Source: Clostridium algifaecis (GTDB lineage: Bacteria > Bacillota > Clostridia > Clostridiales > Clostridiaceae). Taken from it: a stretch of DNA of 64,000 nt. Below, piece by piece: positions 43,365 to 54,406 of the stretch. How positions within the stretch are numbered: the stretch's first letter is position 1; each line of letters opens with the position of its first letter. The notes under the pieces were generated by a model. It was not told where the DNA came from. It did no database searches and worked only from the letters and a program-made list of their open reading frames with translations. A program made the position numbers and the translations under genes. The stretch spans positions 1 to 64,000 of the forward strand of contig NZ_JAGGLM010000015.1 of NCBI RefSeq assembly GCF_017874415.1, in the 5' to 3' direction.

Positions 43365-44567
43365 CTACCTACCCTCTTCTGATATCTTCTGAATTATACC
43401 CAGAGAAAAAAACGTTATTAGCATAGAGCTGCCTCCATAACTAACAAGCGGCAGAGTTACACCTGTAAGCGGGATGGCATTCATAACACCACCAACTATA
43501 ACTAAAACCTGACATGCAATCATAGTACTATAACCTACAGCCAGAAGTCTTGAAAATTCATCGCTGCAATAAACAGCTGCCCTAATACATCTGTAAAAAA
43601 GCAAAAAGTACATTATAACTACCGCAAATCCCATAAGTATACCAAGTTCTTCACATAATCCTGCAAATATAAAGTCAGTAGTATTTATAGGAACAAATTC
43701 AGGATGGCCTAATCCAAGTCCTGTACCGGTGAGTCCCCCTGACGATATGGAAAACATTGACTGAACTATCTGATAACTTTTGTCATTCGCATAAGGCCAT
43801 GGATTCTTCCATATTAAAACTCTCGTTCTTACGTGATTAAACATTTTATAGCTCATATATGACCCTGCCGCTGCCAGTAAAAAACATGTTATTACATATT
43901 TGAATTTTGATGTAGCTATATAAAGCATGGTTACAGCTATTCCAAAAAATATAAGTGCTGAACCAAGGTCTCTTTGAATTACCATAAATCCAAGACAAAC
44001 CATTACAACTAAACCTGGAACTATAAGATTTTTAAAATTTTTATAATCCTTTAAATCTGCAGCAAGATAAGCTACTAATGTTATTTTACCAAATTCAGAT
44101 GGTTGAAAACTAAATCCTCCAAAACTAACCCAGTTTTTTGATCCGTTTATCTCAGTTCCGTGCAAAGTACCAAGACTCATAAATATTATAGTAAATACTA
44201 AATATATGTATTTATATTTGCTAAAGCCTGTAGTATCAGGCGTTAAAACTACAATTAATATAAATCCGGTAACCCCAACTGCAAAAAATATAATCTGTTT
44301 AATAGAAACTGCCATATTTATCCTATATAGCATAACCATACCTATAACAGATAAAATACTTGAAAAAACAAATATATATTTGTCTCCATCTGAAAAAAAT
44401 CTTCTTATAACAAAATAAGAATAGCCTATAAGCAAACATGTAACCACAGCCATAACCATAGCACCTTTGTCAAAAGGCTGTTTTATCACAGCTAAATTGA
44501 AAAAACATGCTAAACATAATAAATATGTATATCTAAGCAGTTTTTTCTCATCTCTAGTAGTATCCAA
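43365..44567 (-). CDS. FtsW/RodA/SpoVE family peptidoglycan glycosyltransferase
   Basis: The 400-residue SEDS protein has about ten membrane helices. Family marks: NGSKNWVSFGGFSFQPSEF with the conserved K-x-W and QPSE, VIQRDLGSALIFFGIAVTML with the catalytic aspartate in RDLGS, GLGLGHPEFVPINTTDFIFA and LPLVSYGGSSMLITFFSLGI. SEDS proteins polymerise lipid II and work with a cognate class B PBP, here the next gene. An FHA protein gene lies just upstream in the same direction. Confidence 0.93.
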   Translation of the reverse strand: MDTTRDEKKLLRYTYLLCLACFFNLAVIKQPFDKGAMVMAVVTCLLIGYSYFVIRRFFSDGDKYIFVFSSILSVIGMVMLYRINMAVSIKQIIFFAVGVTGFILIVVLTPDTTGFSKYKYIYLVFTIIFMSLGTLHGTEINGSKNWVSFGGFSFQPSEFGKITLVAYLAADLKDYKNFKNLIVPGLVVMVCLGFMVIQRDLGSALIFFGIAVTMLYIATSKFKYVITCFLLAAAGSYMSYKMFNHVRTRVLIWKNPWPYANDKSYQIVQSMFSISSGGLTGTGLGLGHPEFVPINTTDFIFAGLCEELGILMGFAVVIMYFLLFYRCIRAAVYCSDEFSRLLAVGYSTMIACQVLVIVGGVMNAIPLTGVTLPLVSYGGSSMLITFFSLGIIQKISEEGR

Positions 44568-44597
44568 TTGTACTCACCACCCATAAATATCTTATAA

Positions 44598-45038
44598 TTA
44601 TCCTATTAATTTAAAAGAAGTATTGCCAATTTTTATTTCATCTCCTGAGCTCAAATACTGGCGTCCTTCTAATTTTTTACCATTTAAAAGAGTTCCATTA
44701 GTACTTCCTAAGTCTTCTATAATGCAATCCTTGCCATTTTTAACATATACTCTTGCATGGTGAGATGAAGCATAAGGATCCTCAAGTCGTAAAAGATTAT
44801 CACTTTTCCTCCCTATCGTTATTTCTTTACGTATAGGAATAACGGCACCTTTTCTCAAATTTGAATTATTTCCAGCTATCAATACTTCAAGTCCAAAGGC
44901 TCTTCTATTTGCCATTCTTGCCCTTTTTCCTCCATTTTTTATATCCTTGTACATTATTCTCAATGAACAAACTATTATTATATATACTATTCCTATGATT
45001 ACAATCTTAAAGATTAAACTCAATTTACTCAAATCCAT
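44598..45038 (-). CDS. Membrane-anchored FHA-domain protein
   Basis: The 146-residue protein has one N-terminal transmembrane helix (IFKIVIIGIVYIIIVCSLRI) and a C-terminal FHA domain (ITIGRKSDNLLRLEDPYASS, HHARVYV, IEDLGSTNGTLLNGKKL). FHA domains bind phosphothreonine. It is first in a FHA-FtsW/RodA-PBP run. A similar cluster in actinobacteria (fhaB, rodA, pbpA, pknB) is controlled by a Ser/Thr kinase; no kinase is next to this one, so the phosphorylated partner would be encoded elsewhere. Confidence 0.88.
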   Translation of the reverse strand: MDLSKLSLIFKIVIIGIVYIIIVCSLRIMYKDIKNGGKRARMANRRAFGLEVLIAGNNSNLRKGAVIPIRKEITIGRKSDNLLRLEDPYASSHHARVYVKNGKDCIIEDLGSTNGTLLNGKKLEGRQYLSSGDEIKIGNTSFKLIG

Positions 45039-45062
45039 TTTAAAATATCCTCCCCTAAGATG

Positions 45063-45096
45063 AAAAAACTAGCATTTTGAGCCTGTTTATGCTAGT
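45063..45096 (-). terminator. Terminator of uvrA
   Basis: ACTAGCAT (45068-45075) and ATGCTAGT (45089-45096) pair perfectly; on the minus strand TTTTTT follows at once. It lies 12 bases after the uvrA stop and before the FHA gene. Confidence 0.85.
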
Positions 45097-45107
45097 CATT
45101 ATGTAGA

Positions 45108-47930
45108 TTATATCATTTTTTTTAAATATTGTCCTGTATAAGAATTTTTATTTCCAGCTATTTTTTCAGGTGTACCTGTACAAAGTACTTTTCCACCTTT
45201 TTCTCCACCTTCCGGCCCAAGGTCTATTATATAATCTGCACATTTTATAACATCCAGATTATGTTCTATAACCACAACAGTATTTCCTGTGTCAACAATC
45301 CTCTGGAGTATATCTACAAGTCTCTTTACATCATCTATATGAAGTCCTGTAGTTGGTTCATCTAGTATATACAAAGTTTTACCTGTACTTCTCTTAGAAA
45401 GTTCATAAGCAAGTTTAATTCTCTGAGCTTCTCCTCCAGATAACTGTGTTGATGGTTGGCCAAGTTTAATATACCCCAGTCCTACATCAAATAACGTTTG
45501 TAGTTTATTTTTTATTCGAGGTATATTCTTAAAAAAATCAAGTGCTTCTTCTACAGTCATATTTAGAACATCGTCTATATTTTTACCCTTGTATTTCACC
45601 TGGAGAGTTTCTCTATTGTATCTTTTACCCTTGCATACTTCACATGGAACATACACATCCGATAAAAATTGCATCTCAATTTTTATTATTCCATCACCAC
45701 TACAAGCCTCACATCTTCCACCCTTTACATTGAAACTAAACCTCCCAGGCTTATAGCCTCTCATTTTAGCTTCGGCAGTATTTGAAAAAACCTCTCTTAT
45801 TACATCAAATACTCCAGTATATGTAGCCGGATTTGATCTTGGAGTCCTGCCTATAGGGCTCTGATTTATATCTATAATTTTATCTATGTTTTCTATCCCA
45901 AGTATATCCTTATGCTTGCCAGGATTATTCTTAGAACCATTTATTTTTTTATTCAGTCCTTTATATAATATTTCATTTACGAGTGTACTCTTTCCAGAAC
46001 CTGATACACCTGTTACACAATTAAAAACTCCAATATGAAAATCGACATTTATATTTTTTAGATTATTCTCTTCTGCTCCTCTTACAGTTATAAAATTTCC
46101 ATTTCCCTTTCTTCTGGATTCTGGCACCTCTATTTTCTTTTTTCCACTTAAATATTGTCCTGTTATAGATCTTTCACTTTTAATTATATCAGATATAGTA
46201 CCGGTTCCAACTACTTCACCGCCATGTTCTCCTGCTCCAGGTCCTATATCAACTATGTAGTCTGCAGCTCTCATAGTATCCTCGTCATGTTCCACAACAA
46301 CCAAAGTATTTCCTATGTCTCTCAAATGCTTTAAAGTTCTAATAAGCCTGTCATTATCCCTCTGGTGAAGTCCTATACTTGGCTCATCAAGTATGTATAA
46401 TACTCCAACTAAACTTGATCCTATCTGTGTAGCAAGCCTAATTCTTTGAGACTCTCCACCGGATAAAGTTCCTGCGGTTCTAGCTAAAGTTAAATAATCA
46501 AGTCCTACATCTACTAAAAATTCGAGTCTGCTATTTATCTCTTTTAATACCTGATCACTTATTATCTTGTCTTTGTCAGACAACTTAATATTCTTAAAAA
46601 ATTTCAACTCATCTTTTATAGACATACTACAAAATTCATAAATATTCTTGCCGCCCACTGTAACTGCCAGAGCTTCCGGTTTAAGCCTTGCTCCTTTACA
46701 TGATGGACAAACATTATCACTCATATAGTTTTCTATTTCACTCTTTATATAATCAGAATTAGTTTCCATATATCTTCTTTTTAAAGTATTGATTATTCCC
46801 TCAAAACCATGATTGAATTCCATCAATCTTCCGTCTTTTTCATATTTAACTTTTATTTTTTCACCTTTTAAACCATAAAGAAGTATATTAACTATTTTAT
46901 CGCCTAGTTTATCTATAGGTGTATCTAATTTAAATTTATATTTTTGTGAAAGTGCCTTAAGTATACTATATGTCCATGCTTCTTCCTTCAAACTTCCAGC
47001 TCCCCATGGGAGAACTCCTCCGTCCATTATACTTTTCGTTTTATCCGGTATAACTAATTTCTCATCAATTTCTAAAAGTTTGCCAAGTCCATCACAAGTA
47101 TCACACTTTCCAAAAGGAGAATTAAAAGAAAAAGTTCTAGGTGTTATTTCTCCTATACTTATGCCACAATGTACACAGGCAAATTTTTCGCTGAAAAGTA
47201 TATCTTCACCGCCAACAACATTTATTATTACTATGCCATCTGAAAGTTTAAGTGAAGTTTCTATTGAATCTGCCAGCCTGCTTTCTATATCATCTTTTAC
47301 TATGAGTCTATCTACTACAACCTCTATAGTATGTTTTTTATTTTTCTCTAAGGCAAGTTCATCTTCTTCTAAATCCACAATTTCTCCATCAATTCTAGCT
47401 CTAACATATCCATTTTTCTTTATATTCTCAATTGTTTTTACGTGCTGACCCTTACGCCCCCTGACAATAGGTGCAAGTATCTGTATTTTAGTTCTTTCGG
47501 GCATAGATAATATTTTGTCTACCATCTGATCTACTGTCTGCTGTGTTATTTCCCTCCCACATTCAGGACAGTGAGGTACTCCAATTCTTGCATACAAAAG
47601 CCTTAAATAATCGTATATTTCAGTAACTGTTCCTACCGTGGATCGTGGATTTCTGCTTGTGGTTTTCTGGTCAATGGATATAGCTGGGGACAATCCTTCT
47701 ATATATTCAACATCAGGTTTATTCATCTGTCCTAAAAATTGCCTTGCATAGGCAGACAAAGATTCAACATATCTTCTCTGGCCTTCTGCATATAATGTAT
47801 CAAATGCAAGAGATGATTTTCCAGAGCCAGAAAGTCCTGTGAAAACTATAAATTTATTTCTTGGTATAGTTAAATCTACATTTTTTAAATTGTGAACTTT
47901 AGCACCTTTTATAACTATACTTTCTTTCAT
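45108..47930 (-). CDS. uvrA: Excinuclease ABC subunit A
   Basis: The 940-residue DNA-damage recognition ATPase has two ABC modules. The first has Walker [17 protein letters not shown] and a zinc module with CxxC pairs ([22 protein letters not shown]); its signature is [16 protein letters not shown]. The second has [18 protein letters not shown], the zinc finger [14 protein letters not shown] to CEVCKGKRY, and [16 protein letters not shown]. It follows uvrB by 23 bases, forming the usual uvrBA operon. Confidence 0.98.
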   Translation of the reverse strand: MKESIVIKGAKVHNLKNVDLTIPRNKFIVFTGLSGSGKSSLAFDTLYAEGQRRYVESLSAYARQFLGQMNKPDVEYIEGLSPAISIDQKTTSRNPRSTVGTVTEIYDYLRLLYARIGVPHCPECGREITQQTVDQMVDKILSMPERTKIQILAPIVRGRKGQHVKTIENIKKNGYVRARIDGEIVDLEEDELALEKNKKHTIEVVVDRLIVKDDIESRLADSIETSLKLSDGIVIINVVGGEDILFSEKFACVHCGISIGEITPRTFSFNSPFGKCDTCDGLGKLLEIDEKLVIPDKTKSIMDGGVLPWGAGSLKEEAWTYSILKALSQKYKFKLDTPIDKLGDKIVNILLYGLKGEKIKVKYEKDGRLMEFNHGFEGIINTLKRRYMETNSDYIKSEIENYMSDNVCPSCKGARLKPEALAVTVGGKNIYEFCSMSIKDELKFFKNIKLSDKDKIISDQVLKEINSRLEFLVDVGLDYLTLARTAGTLSGGESQRIRLATQIGSSLVGVLYILDEPSIGLHQRDNDRLIRTLKHLRDIGNTLVVVEHDEDTMRAADYIVDIGPGAGEHGGEVVGTGTISDIIKSERSITGQYLSGKKKIEVPESRRKGNGNFITVRGAEENNLKNINVDFHIGVFNCVTGVSGSGKSTLVNEILYKGLNKKINGSKNNPGKHKDILGIENIDKIIDINQSPIGRTPRSNPATYTGVFDVIREVFSNTAEAKMRGYKPGRFSFNVKGGRCEACSGDGIIKIEMQFLSDVYVPCEVCKGKRYNRETLQVKYKGKNIDDVLNMTVEEALDFFKNIPRIKNKLQTLFDVGLGYIKLGQPSTQLSGGEAQRIKLAYELSKRSTGKTLYILDEPTTGLHIDDVKRLVDILQRIVDTGNTVVVIEHNLDVIKCADYIIDLGPEGGEKGGKVLCTGTPEKIAGNKNSYTGQYLKKMI

Positions 47931-47953
47931 ATTTTTAACTCCTTAGTATAATA

Positions 47954-49933
47954 TCAATTTTTTTCTTTTTTTAACTTTGCTATAATATCTCTAAGTCTGG
48001 CAGCCTCTTCAAATCTAAGTTCACTGGCAGCCTTTTTCATTTCTTTCTGATTTTTCTCTATTAATTTATCTATATTTTCATTATTGCCAGCTATTGCTTC
48101 ATCTAAACTATCATAATTCTCCTGTTTCTCCAAAACTGTAGTTGCTTCTATTATATCTCTTATTTCTTTACTTATAGTTTTAGGAATTATACCATGTTCT
48201 TTATTATATTTCATTTGTATTTTTCTTCTTCTATTGGTTTCAGTAATAGCTTTATTCATAGAGTCTGTAATTGTATCTCCATACATTATAACTTTACTTT
48301 CAGAATTTCTGGCAGCCCTTCCTATAGTCTGTATAAGTGATCTTTCTGATCTTAAAAATCCTTCTTTATCTGCATCCAATATTGCAACCAATGCAACTTC
48401 AGGTATATCAAGTCCTTCCCTTAAAAGGTTAATTCCAACAAGTACATCAAATTCACCTTTTCTAAGGTCACGAATTATCTTCATTCTCTCAATTGTAACA
48501 ATGCTCGAGTGCATATATCTTGCTTTTATATTCATATCTTTGAAATAATCTGTCAAATCTTCCGCCATCTTTTTTGTAAGTGTAGTTACAAGCACCCTGA
48601 AGCCTCTTTTTACAGTATCATTTATAGCTGTATATAAATCGTCTATTTGATCTTTAACCGGTCTTACTATAATTTCTGGATCCAAAAGCCCTGTCGGTCT
48701 AAGTATCTGTTCCGCAATGTTTTCAGAATGCTCCATTTCATAATCTGATGGTGTTGCACTGACAAAAACAATCTGATTTACCTTTTTTTCAAATTCTTCA
48801 AATTTTAAAGGCCTATTATCAAAAGCAGATGGCAGCCTAAATCCATAATCCACAAGGGATTGTTTTCTAGATTTATCCCCTGCATACATAGCTTTTACCT
48901 GTGGAAGTGTAACATGACTTTCATCTATAAACATCAAAAAATCTTTTGGAAAATAATCCATAAGTGTTTGAGGTGGACTTCCTTTAGCCCTTCCATCAAT
49001 TATCCTGGAATAATTTTCAATACCACTGCAATAACCAACTTCTCTCATCATTTCTATATCAAAATTAGTTCTCTGTTTTAGTCTTTGAGCTTCAAGAAGT
49101 TTATCACAAGATGTAAGCTCCTGCAGCCTTTCTTCCAACTCTTCCTCTATTTTGCTTATTGCACCTTCCATCTTTTCCTTCGAAGTCGCAAAATGAGATG
49201 CCGGAAATATTGAGACATGATTCCTTGCTCCAATAGTATTTCCGCTCAAAACATCAAATTCTTTTATTCTGTCAATTTCATCCCCAAAAAATTCTATCCT
49301 TATACCGTGATTTGTAGAAGAAGCTGGGAATATGTCCAAAGTGTCACCCTTTACTCTAAAGGTTCCACGAACAAAATTAATATCATTTCTTTCATATTGT
49401 ATTTCTACCAATTTTTTAATAATTTCATCTCTGTCTTTTACCATACCTGGTCTTAAAGATATCGTAAGTCTTTTATACTCTTCTGGATTTCCAAGTCCAT
49501 ATATGCATGATACAGATGCAACTACAATTACATCTTTTCTTTCAAAGAGAGCTGAAGTAGCAGAATGCCTGAGTTTATCTATTTCATCATTTATAGATGC
49601 GTCTTTTTCAATATATGTATCTGTTTGTGCAACATAGGCCTCAGGTTGATAATAATCATAATAGGACACAAAATATTCCACACTATTTTCCGGGAAAAAT
49701 TCTTTAAATTCAGAACAAAGTTGTGCTGCCAGTGTTTTATTATGAGCAAGTACCAAAGTTGGTTTTTGAACTTTTTCTATTATATTCGCCATAGTAAAAG
49801 TTTTACCTGATCCAGTTACACCAATTAAGGTCTGATATTTATCAGCATTTAAAATACCATTTTTTATACTCTCTATAGCCTGAGGCTGATCTCCCTTTGG
49901 TTTAAATTTAGAGTGTATTTTAAAATTTCCCAT
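47954..49933 (-). CDS. uvrB: Excinuclease ABC subunit B
   Basis: The 659-residue helicase-like protein loads onto damaged DNA with UvrA. It has Walker [18 protein letters not shown], the beta-hairpin region [20 protein letters not shown], the DESH box [12 protein letters not shown], the helicase end [17 protein letters not shown] and a C-terminal UVR motif ([20 protein letters not shown]) for UvrC contact. It begins 4 bases after the PDZ protein's stop region and is co-directional with uvrA. Confidence 0.98.
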   Translation of the reverse strand: MGNFKIHSKFKPKGDQPQAIESIKNGILNADKYQTLIGVTGSGKTFTMANIIEKVQKPTLVLAHNKTLAAQLCSEFKEFFPENSVEYFVSYYDYYQPEAYVAQTDTYIEKDASINDEIDKLRHSATSALFERKDVIVVASVSCIYGLGNPEEYKRLTISLRPGMVKDRDEIIKKLVEIQYERNDINFVRGTFRVKGDTLDIFPASSTNHGIRIEFFGDEIDRIKEFDVLSGNTIGARNHVSIFPASHFATSKEKMEGAISKIEEELEERLQELTSCDKLLEAQRLKQRTNFDIEMMREVGYCSGIENYSRIIDGRAKGSPPQTLMDYFPKDFLMFIDESHVTLPQVKAMYAGDKSRKQSLVDYGFRLPSAFDNRPLKFEEFEKKVNQIVFVSATPSDYEMEHSENIAEQILRPTGLLDPEIIVRPVKDQIDDLYTAINDTVKRGFRVLVTTLTKKMAEDLTDYFKDMNIKARYMHSSIVTIERMKIIRDLRKGEFDVLVGINLLREGLDIPEVALVAILDADKEGFLRSERSLIQTIGRAARNSESKVIMYGDTITDSMNKAITETNRRRKIQMKYNKEHGIIPKTISKEIRDIIEATTVLEKQENYDSLDEAIAGNNENIDKLIEKNQKEMKKAASELRFEEAARLRDIIAKLKKEKN

Positions 49934-49937
49934 TTTT

Positions 49938-51236
49938 CTAATCGTCCTTATCCTTATTTTTATTCTTTATCTTATTTAATACATCTGAAAATTTATTTTT
50001 GTTTAAGTTTATTACCATACTGTCTTTAGGTACATTTCTAGGTACAAATACTATTCCAAGTCTTCTATCACCATTCATTTTGTCATAACTCAATTGTTCA
50101 AATTTTCCTGTTACTCTTTTTACTTTAAGCCATATAAAATTTGAACTCTCCTTTACTATTTCGCCTATTTTTTCTTCATCTTCAATTTTCTCATTATTTA
50201 TTTCTACCAGCAAATCTCCACTTTTTACTCCCATTTCATTAGCTGGTGAATTCGGTGCAACAGCCAGTACCATAATACCTTCACTGCTGCTTATGTATTT
50301 AGGTTTTCCTTTAGTTTCAATATATCTTTGAAAAATTATCATTCCTTCATGTGCAATAGGTGCAAAAAGTAGAACTAACACCTTGAAAAACAAGCTAAAA
50401 TTTGCGAGTTGAGCTAATCCAAATAATATTACACTGTATATCATAATAAAACTTCCTGATATAAATGTCTTTTCTCTTGTATTTTTTGTAAAGGTTATAG
50501 TATTATATCCAACCACTGCATAAAATGGCATAAGAGTTAGCACTGCTGTCTTTAAAGTATCTGATATAAGTGAATCCTTTAATATAGGCCACCAAGATGG
50601 TGTAGATACTTGCCATGCAGATGATACTACAGATTTATCTTGAAGTATAAAAAATATAGCCACTGGAATTATCCAATATCTTTTGAGTGCAAATCCTCCA
50701 ATTATCCTTCCTTCTTTACTTGTAAAAATTGGTATGCTACCTGTTTTACCATCTATGATAACAAGTAATCCTTCTACAAAATGCAGCACAGCTACCATAC
50801 TCATAAGTGACATTACATCTATTTTTAGGAAGTCGAGTCCTGGAATATTAAAATATACGGATATTTCACTAAGTATAATACTAAGTATTCCAATTACAGC
50901 TCCAGAATAAGAAAAACATATAAATCTTGGATTAAAAAACATAAAGATTATTGATGCTAAAAATACAAGATCTACAGCAGAATTTTGTTTGAAAGCTATA
51001 CCCAAATAAGACATTATAATACTTACCAATGTTCCCGCAAATATTCCTATTACAACCTGAGATATTGTAAGCTCAAAAGGAGAATTAATTTTCTCTCCAA
51101 TTATCATCTTCTGCATAACTGCAGTTTGCATATTTTTTTTATATAATACAAAAGCCATAATGGCCAAAAGCACTATTAAATATGGTTCTGTAAGTGCAAA
51201 AGCTATAGACTTAAGTGTGTACAGCAATATATTCAT
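49938..51236 (-). CDS. Polytopic membrane protein with C-terminal PDZ domain (MinJ position)
   Basis: The 432-residue protein has about eight hydrophobic helices in residues 1-300 and a PDZ domain at about 310-390 ([20 protein letters not shown], then [12 protein letters not shown]). In B. subtilis the gene between ctpB and uvrB encodes MinJ, a membrane/PDZ bridge between DivIVA and MinD. The order ftsE-ftsX-ctp-this gene-uvrB-uvrA is the same here. It is therefore a MinJ-like candidate for division-site placement, but sequence identity cannot be judged here. Confidence 0.8.
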   Translation of the reverse strand: MNILLYTLKSIAFALTEPYLIVLLAIMAFVLYKKNMQTAVMQKMIIGEKINSPFELTISQVVIGIFAGTLVSIIMSYLGIAFKQNSAVDLVFLASIIFMFFNPRFICFSYSGAVIGILSIILSEISVYFNIPGLDFLKIDVMSLMSMVAVLHFVEGLLVIIDGKTGSIPIFTSKEGRIIGGFALKRYWIIPVAIFFILQDKSVVSSAWQVSTPSWWPILKDSLISDTLKTAVLTLMPFYAVVGYNTITFTKNTREKTFISGSFIMIYSVILFGLAQLANFSLFFKVLVLLFAPIAHEGMIIFQRYIETKGKPKYISSSEGIMVLAVAPNSPANEMGVKSGDLLVEINNEKIEDEEKIGEIVKESSNFIWLKVKRVTGKFEQLSYDKMNGDRRLGIVFVPRNVPKDSMVINLNKNKFSDVLNKIKNKNKDKDD

Positions 51237-51262
51237 TAAAAGTTAATACCCCTCTCCATAAA

Positions 51263-51295
51263 TTAAATTAGACAGAACTTTTCTGTCTAATTTAA
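51263..51295 (-). terminator. Hairpin downstream of the Ctp protease gene
   Basis: TTAAATTAGACAGAA (51263-51277) and TTCTGTCTAATTTAA (51281-51295) are perfect 15-base arms around three bases. It lies between the protease stop and the PDZ gene. The stretch after it on the minus strand is AT-rich (TTTATGG), so termination is plausible but not certain. Confidence 0.65.
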
Positions 51296-51350
51296 AATGT
51301 CAAATCCATTATAGTAATTTATTTATATTTGGTCAAAGATAAAATAATAT

Positions 51351-52526
51351 CTATTGAAGTTTACTCTGTGCAATTTCCAATGCTTTTACAAATTGAGGAT
51401 CTATGCTTCTATCATAAGGCTTTCCTTTTAAACTGTCAGGATAAACTACATTAGTATCAGGCTTTATTCCTTTTTTCTGTACATTATCACCATTTGGAGT
51501 ATACCACTTAGATATAGTCACCTTAAGTGCAGTACCATCTCCTGTGTCAAACATAGTCTGAACAACACCTTTTCCAAAAGTTTTTTCTCCTACTAATGTT
51601 CCTTTTTTATAATCTTTTATAGCACCCGAAAATATTTCTGATGCACTAGCAGTGTTTCCATTCGTCAGTATGGTAACTGGCAAATTATAAAAATTGCCTC
51701 CTTTAGATTTGTATTCCTTCTTATTATTGTATTTATCATTAGTAGAAACTACTACCTTACCTTTAGGTACAAAATTTGAAACCATATCAACGCATTGGTC
51801 AAGAACTCCACCTGGATTATCTCTCAGATCAATAATTACGGATTTCATTCCCCTTGATTCTAATGTATCCAATTCATTTTTGAAATTTTTAGCTGTATTT
51901 TCATCAAACATTGATACCTGAATATATCCTACACTTGAACTTACCATATCTCCAGTGACAGTCTGCATATTCACTTTTTCTCTCTTTACTTTTACATCAA
52001 AGCTTCCTTTGTTCTCTCTAAAGATTGTAAGTGTAATTTCAGTTCCCTCTTTTCCCTTCATCATAGCAACAGCTTTATCGAGTTCATTTCCATTTACCGC
52101 AGTTCCATTTACCTTCTCTATTATATCCTTAGCTTTTAGACCAACCTTTTCAGAAGGCGTTCCCTTAAATACCTTATCTATTTTGATTTTGTTGTCGCTT
52201 GAAGTAACTTGAATTCCTATTCCACTGTATTTACCTTCAGTTTCACTATTAAGAGCATCAAATTCATTTTTATTCATAAATACAGTATATGGATCATTTA
52301 ATGAAGCTGTCATGCCTTTTAAAGCTCCCTCTAGCAATGCATCGTCACTAATAGCTCCATCATAATATTTATATAATGTATTTCTCACCTCAAATATCTT
52401 TTCAAATTTACTCAGAGCATTTCCTTCACGCATGCGCCAAAAATTAAAGGTTCCAAACATAGTAATAAGATTAGTTATAACAACAATAGCTATAGTACAA
52501 AGTACCCACTTTTTATTCTTTTTCAA
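51351..52526 (-). CDS. S41-family C-terminal processing protease (CtpA/CtpB type)
   Basis: The 391-residue protein has an N-terminal membrane/signal segment (WVLCTIAIVVITNLITMFGT), a PDZ domain (GIGIQVTSSDNKIKIDKVFK, KVGLKAKDIIEKVNG) and a tail-specific protease domain with the catalytic serine in NGNTASASEIFSGAI and the lysine in VGEKTFGKGVVQ. CtpB of B. subtilis trims SpoIVFA in the sigma-K checkpoint and lies beside ftsEX and minJ, the same order as here. A sporulation role is likely but inferred. Confidence 0.93.
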   Translation of the reverse strand: MKKNKKWVLCTIAIVVITNLITMFGTFNFWRMREGNALSKFEKIFEVRNTLYKYYDGAISDDALLEGALKGMTASLNDPYTVFMNKNEFDALNSETEGKYSGIGIQVTSSDNKIKIDKVFKGTPSEKVGLKAKDIIEKVNGTAVNGNELDKAVAMMKGKEGTEITLTIFRENKGSFDVKVKREKVNMQTVTGDMVSSSVGYIQVSMFDENTAKNFKNELDTLESRGMKSVIIDLRDNPGGVLDQCVDMVSNFVPKGKVVVSTNDKYNNKKEYKSKGGNFYNLPVTILTNGNTASASEIFSGAIKDYKKGTLVGEKTFGKGVVQTMFDTGDGTALKVTISKWYTPNGDNVQKKGIKPDTNVVYPDSLKGKPYDRSIDPQFVKALEIAQSKLQ

Positions 52527-52636
52527 ATCATATACACCTCTTTCAAGTAAATCTCAAATATGTAATTAATCATCTATATATTAGTATTTATGTAATTATT
52601 AAATAATTATAACATTAAAAATTCAAATCGTCTTAT

Positions 52637-52666
52637 AAAATTGGCATGCAGAATTCTGCATGCCAA
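52637..52666 (-). terminator. Terminator of ftsEX
   Basis: TTGGCATGCAGAA and TTCTGCATGCCAA form a perfect 26-base palindrome (52641-52666). On the minus strand TTTTATAAG follows. It lies 20 bases past the ftsX stop. Confidence 0.8.
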
Positions 52667-52686
52667 ATAATTTACAATATAACAAA

Positions 52687-53583
52687 TTAAACTGCCAAAA
52701 ATTTTCTCATAGAAAGTATACTTCCAATTGCCCCAATAATGATACCAACAAGTACAAATAATGCCAGTATATTAGTATATATATATTGAGGACTTATAAG
52801 CTGCATCATTATAAAAGAAGAAGAAATTTTAAAATACATAATTCTATATAAATAATATAAAACTATATCTGCAAAAATTCCACCTATCAATCCTATCATC
52901 ATACCTTCTATTATAAAAGGCCACCTTATAAACCAGTCTGTAGCACCTATATATTTCATTATACCTATTTCTTTTCTTCTTGAATAAACAGTTAACTTTA
53001 TAGTATTTCCAATTAAGAACAATGAAACTCCAATTAATATAACCAATATAACAGTTCCTACCCACTTTATGGTTCTTGTTATACTTATGATTTTATCCAC
53101 TATTCCCTTACCATCTTGAATGCTGTCAATACCATCCATATTTTTAATGTTGTCTACAACCTTTGACACAACTTCAGGTGTTGTTACTTTTATTATATAA
53201 GAATTTGGAAGTGGATTATTTTTTTCGAGTCCATCTGCGAGAGACTTATTCTGGCTTCCAAGCTGATTTTTAAATTTATCCACTGCCTGAGCTTTAGTTT
53301 CATAATTTACAGAAACAATTCCATCCGTTGTATTAATTTTATCTTCTATACTTCTTTTCTGGGAGCTAGTTATATTATCCTTCAAATATACTTTTATTTC
53401 AACTTTTGACTGAACTTCAAGTATCCCCTGCTTGATATTTAACATTGCAAGAAGTGATATTCCCAATATGAAAAGAGTAGCTGCAACTGTTGCTGCCGAT
53501 GCAATACTTATGGTTTTGTTTCTCTTTAAACTCTTAAAAGATTCCTCTATAAAAAATTTTATTGTGCTAATCCTCATAACCAT
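52687..53583 (-). CDS. ftsX: Cell-division permease-like protein FtsX
   Basis: The 298-residue protein has four membrane helices: one near residue 25 (ISIASAATVAATLFILGISL), three in the last 130 residues, and an extracellular part between them (residues about 55-165), the layout of FtsX. With FtsE it forms an ABC-like complex that activates peptidoglycan hydrolases outside the cell. I choose the ATG at 53583 or the near one at 53577; both are within reach of AAAGGGG. The 5' end overlaps ftsE by about 17 bases. Confidence 0.93.
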   Translation of the reverse strand: MVMRISTIKFFIEESFKSLKRNKTISIASAATVAATLFILGISLLAMLNIKQGILEVQSKVEIKVYLKDNITSSQKRSIEDKINTTDGIVSVNYETKAQAVDKFKNQLGSQNKSLADGLEKNNPLPNSYIIKVTTPEVVSKVVDNIKNMDGIDSIQDGKGIVDKIISITRTIKWVGTVILVILIGVSLFLIGNTIKLTVYSRRKEIGIMKYIGATDWFIRWPFIIEGMMIGLIGGIFADIVLYYLYRIMYFKISSSFIMMQLISPQYIYTNILALFVLVGIIIGAIGSILSMRKFLAV

Positions 53584-54253
53584 ATGCACCCCTTTTTTCA
53601 TCTCTTACAATTATTCCTTTTTCCAATGCGATAACTCTCTTTCTCATGTTATCCACTATTTCTCTGGCATGAGTTGCCATAAGGACTGTAGTTCCCGCAC
53701 GATTTATGTCATTTATTGTATCCATTATATCCATAGAAGTATCCGGATCCAGGTTTCCTGTAGGTTCATCTGCTATCAGTATAGAAGGATTATTTACAAT
53801 GGCTCTTGCAAGTGATATTCTCTGCTGCTCTCCTCCTGATAGTTCATGTGGGAATGCTTTATATTTTTTAGCAAGTCCTACAAGTGACAATACTACTGGA
53901 ACTTTTTTTCTTATTTCTTTAGGTGAAGCTTCAATTACTCTCATAGCAAAAGCAACATTTTCATATACATTCAATGTAGGTATCAATCTAAAATCCTGAA
54001 AAACTACTCCAAGCTTTCTTCTATATAGCGGTATTTTTTTTCGCGGCAAATTAGTTATATCCTGACCATTTACTATTAAATTACCATTAGTTGCTTCAAT
54101 CTCTTTAAGCATCATTTTAATAAAAGTGGTTTTTCCTGCTCCACTAGGGCCTACCAAAAATACAAATTCGCCCTTTTCAATTTTAAGATTTATGTTAGAC
54201 AACGCAAATATGTTATTATTATAAACCTTACTTACGTTTTTAAATTCTATCAT
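53567..54253 (-). CDS. ftsE: Cell-division ATP-binding protein FtsE
   Basis: The 228-residue ABC ATPase has Walker A LVGPSGAGKTTFIK, signature HELSGGEQQRISLARAIVNN, Walker B ILIADEPTGNLDPDTSMDIM and the H-loop ATHAREIVDNM. The sequence FQDFRLIPTLNVYENVAFAM after the Q-loop is FtsE-typical. The C-terminal YGYED codons overlap the ftsX start, so they are translationally coupled. AGGAGAGG lies upstream of the ATG. Confidence 0.95.
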   Translation of the reverse strand: MIEFKNVSKVYNNNIFALSNINLKIEKGEFVFLVGPSGAGKTTFIKMMLKEIEATNGNLIVNGQDITNLPRKKIPLYRRKLGVVFQDFRLIPTLNVYENVAFAMRVIEASPKEIRKKVPVVLSLVGLAKKYKAFPHELSGGEQQRISLARAIVNNPSILIADEPTGNLDPDTSMDIMDTINDINRAGTTVLMATHAREIVDNMRKRVIALEKGIIVRDEKRGAYGYED

Positions 54254-54370
54254 CTATACCTCTCCTCATATATTCTTGTGTTTTTAAAGTCTCCCCCCTT
54301 AACGTCATATTTTACATTATATCATAATAAGCTAAATAATTAAAAATTTAAACTATTAATTTATTATTAA

Positions 54371-54400
54371 TAAAAAATAAGGGCACAAATTTCGCCCTTA
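54371..54400 (-). terminator. Terminator of mazEF
   Basis: TAAGGGC (54378-54384) and GCCCTTA (54394-54400) pair, and on the minus strand ATTTTTTATT follows. It starts 7 bases past the mazF stop. Nothing else is visible in 54254-54370 besides the ftsE promoter region. Confidence 0.85.
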
Positions 54401-54406
54401 AATAGT

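Noticed and set aside
52641-52666. 26-base perfect palindrome as a regulator site
   Set aside because: It lies just after the ftsX stop with a T-run on the coding strand's 3' side, so a terminator explains it.
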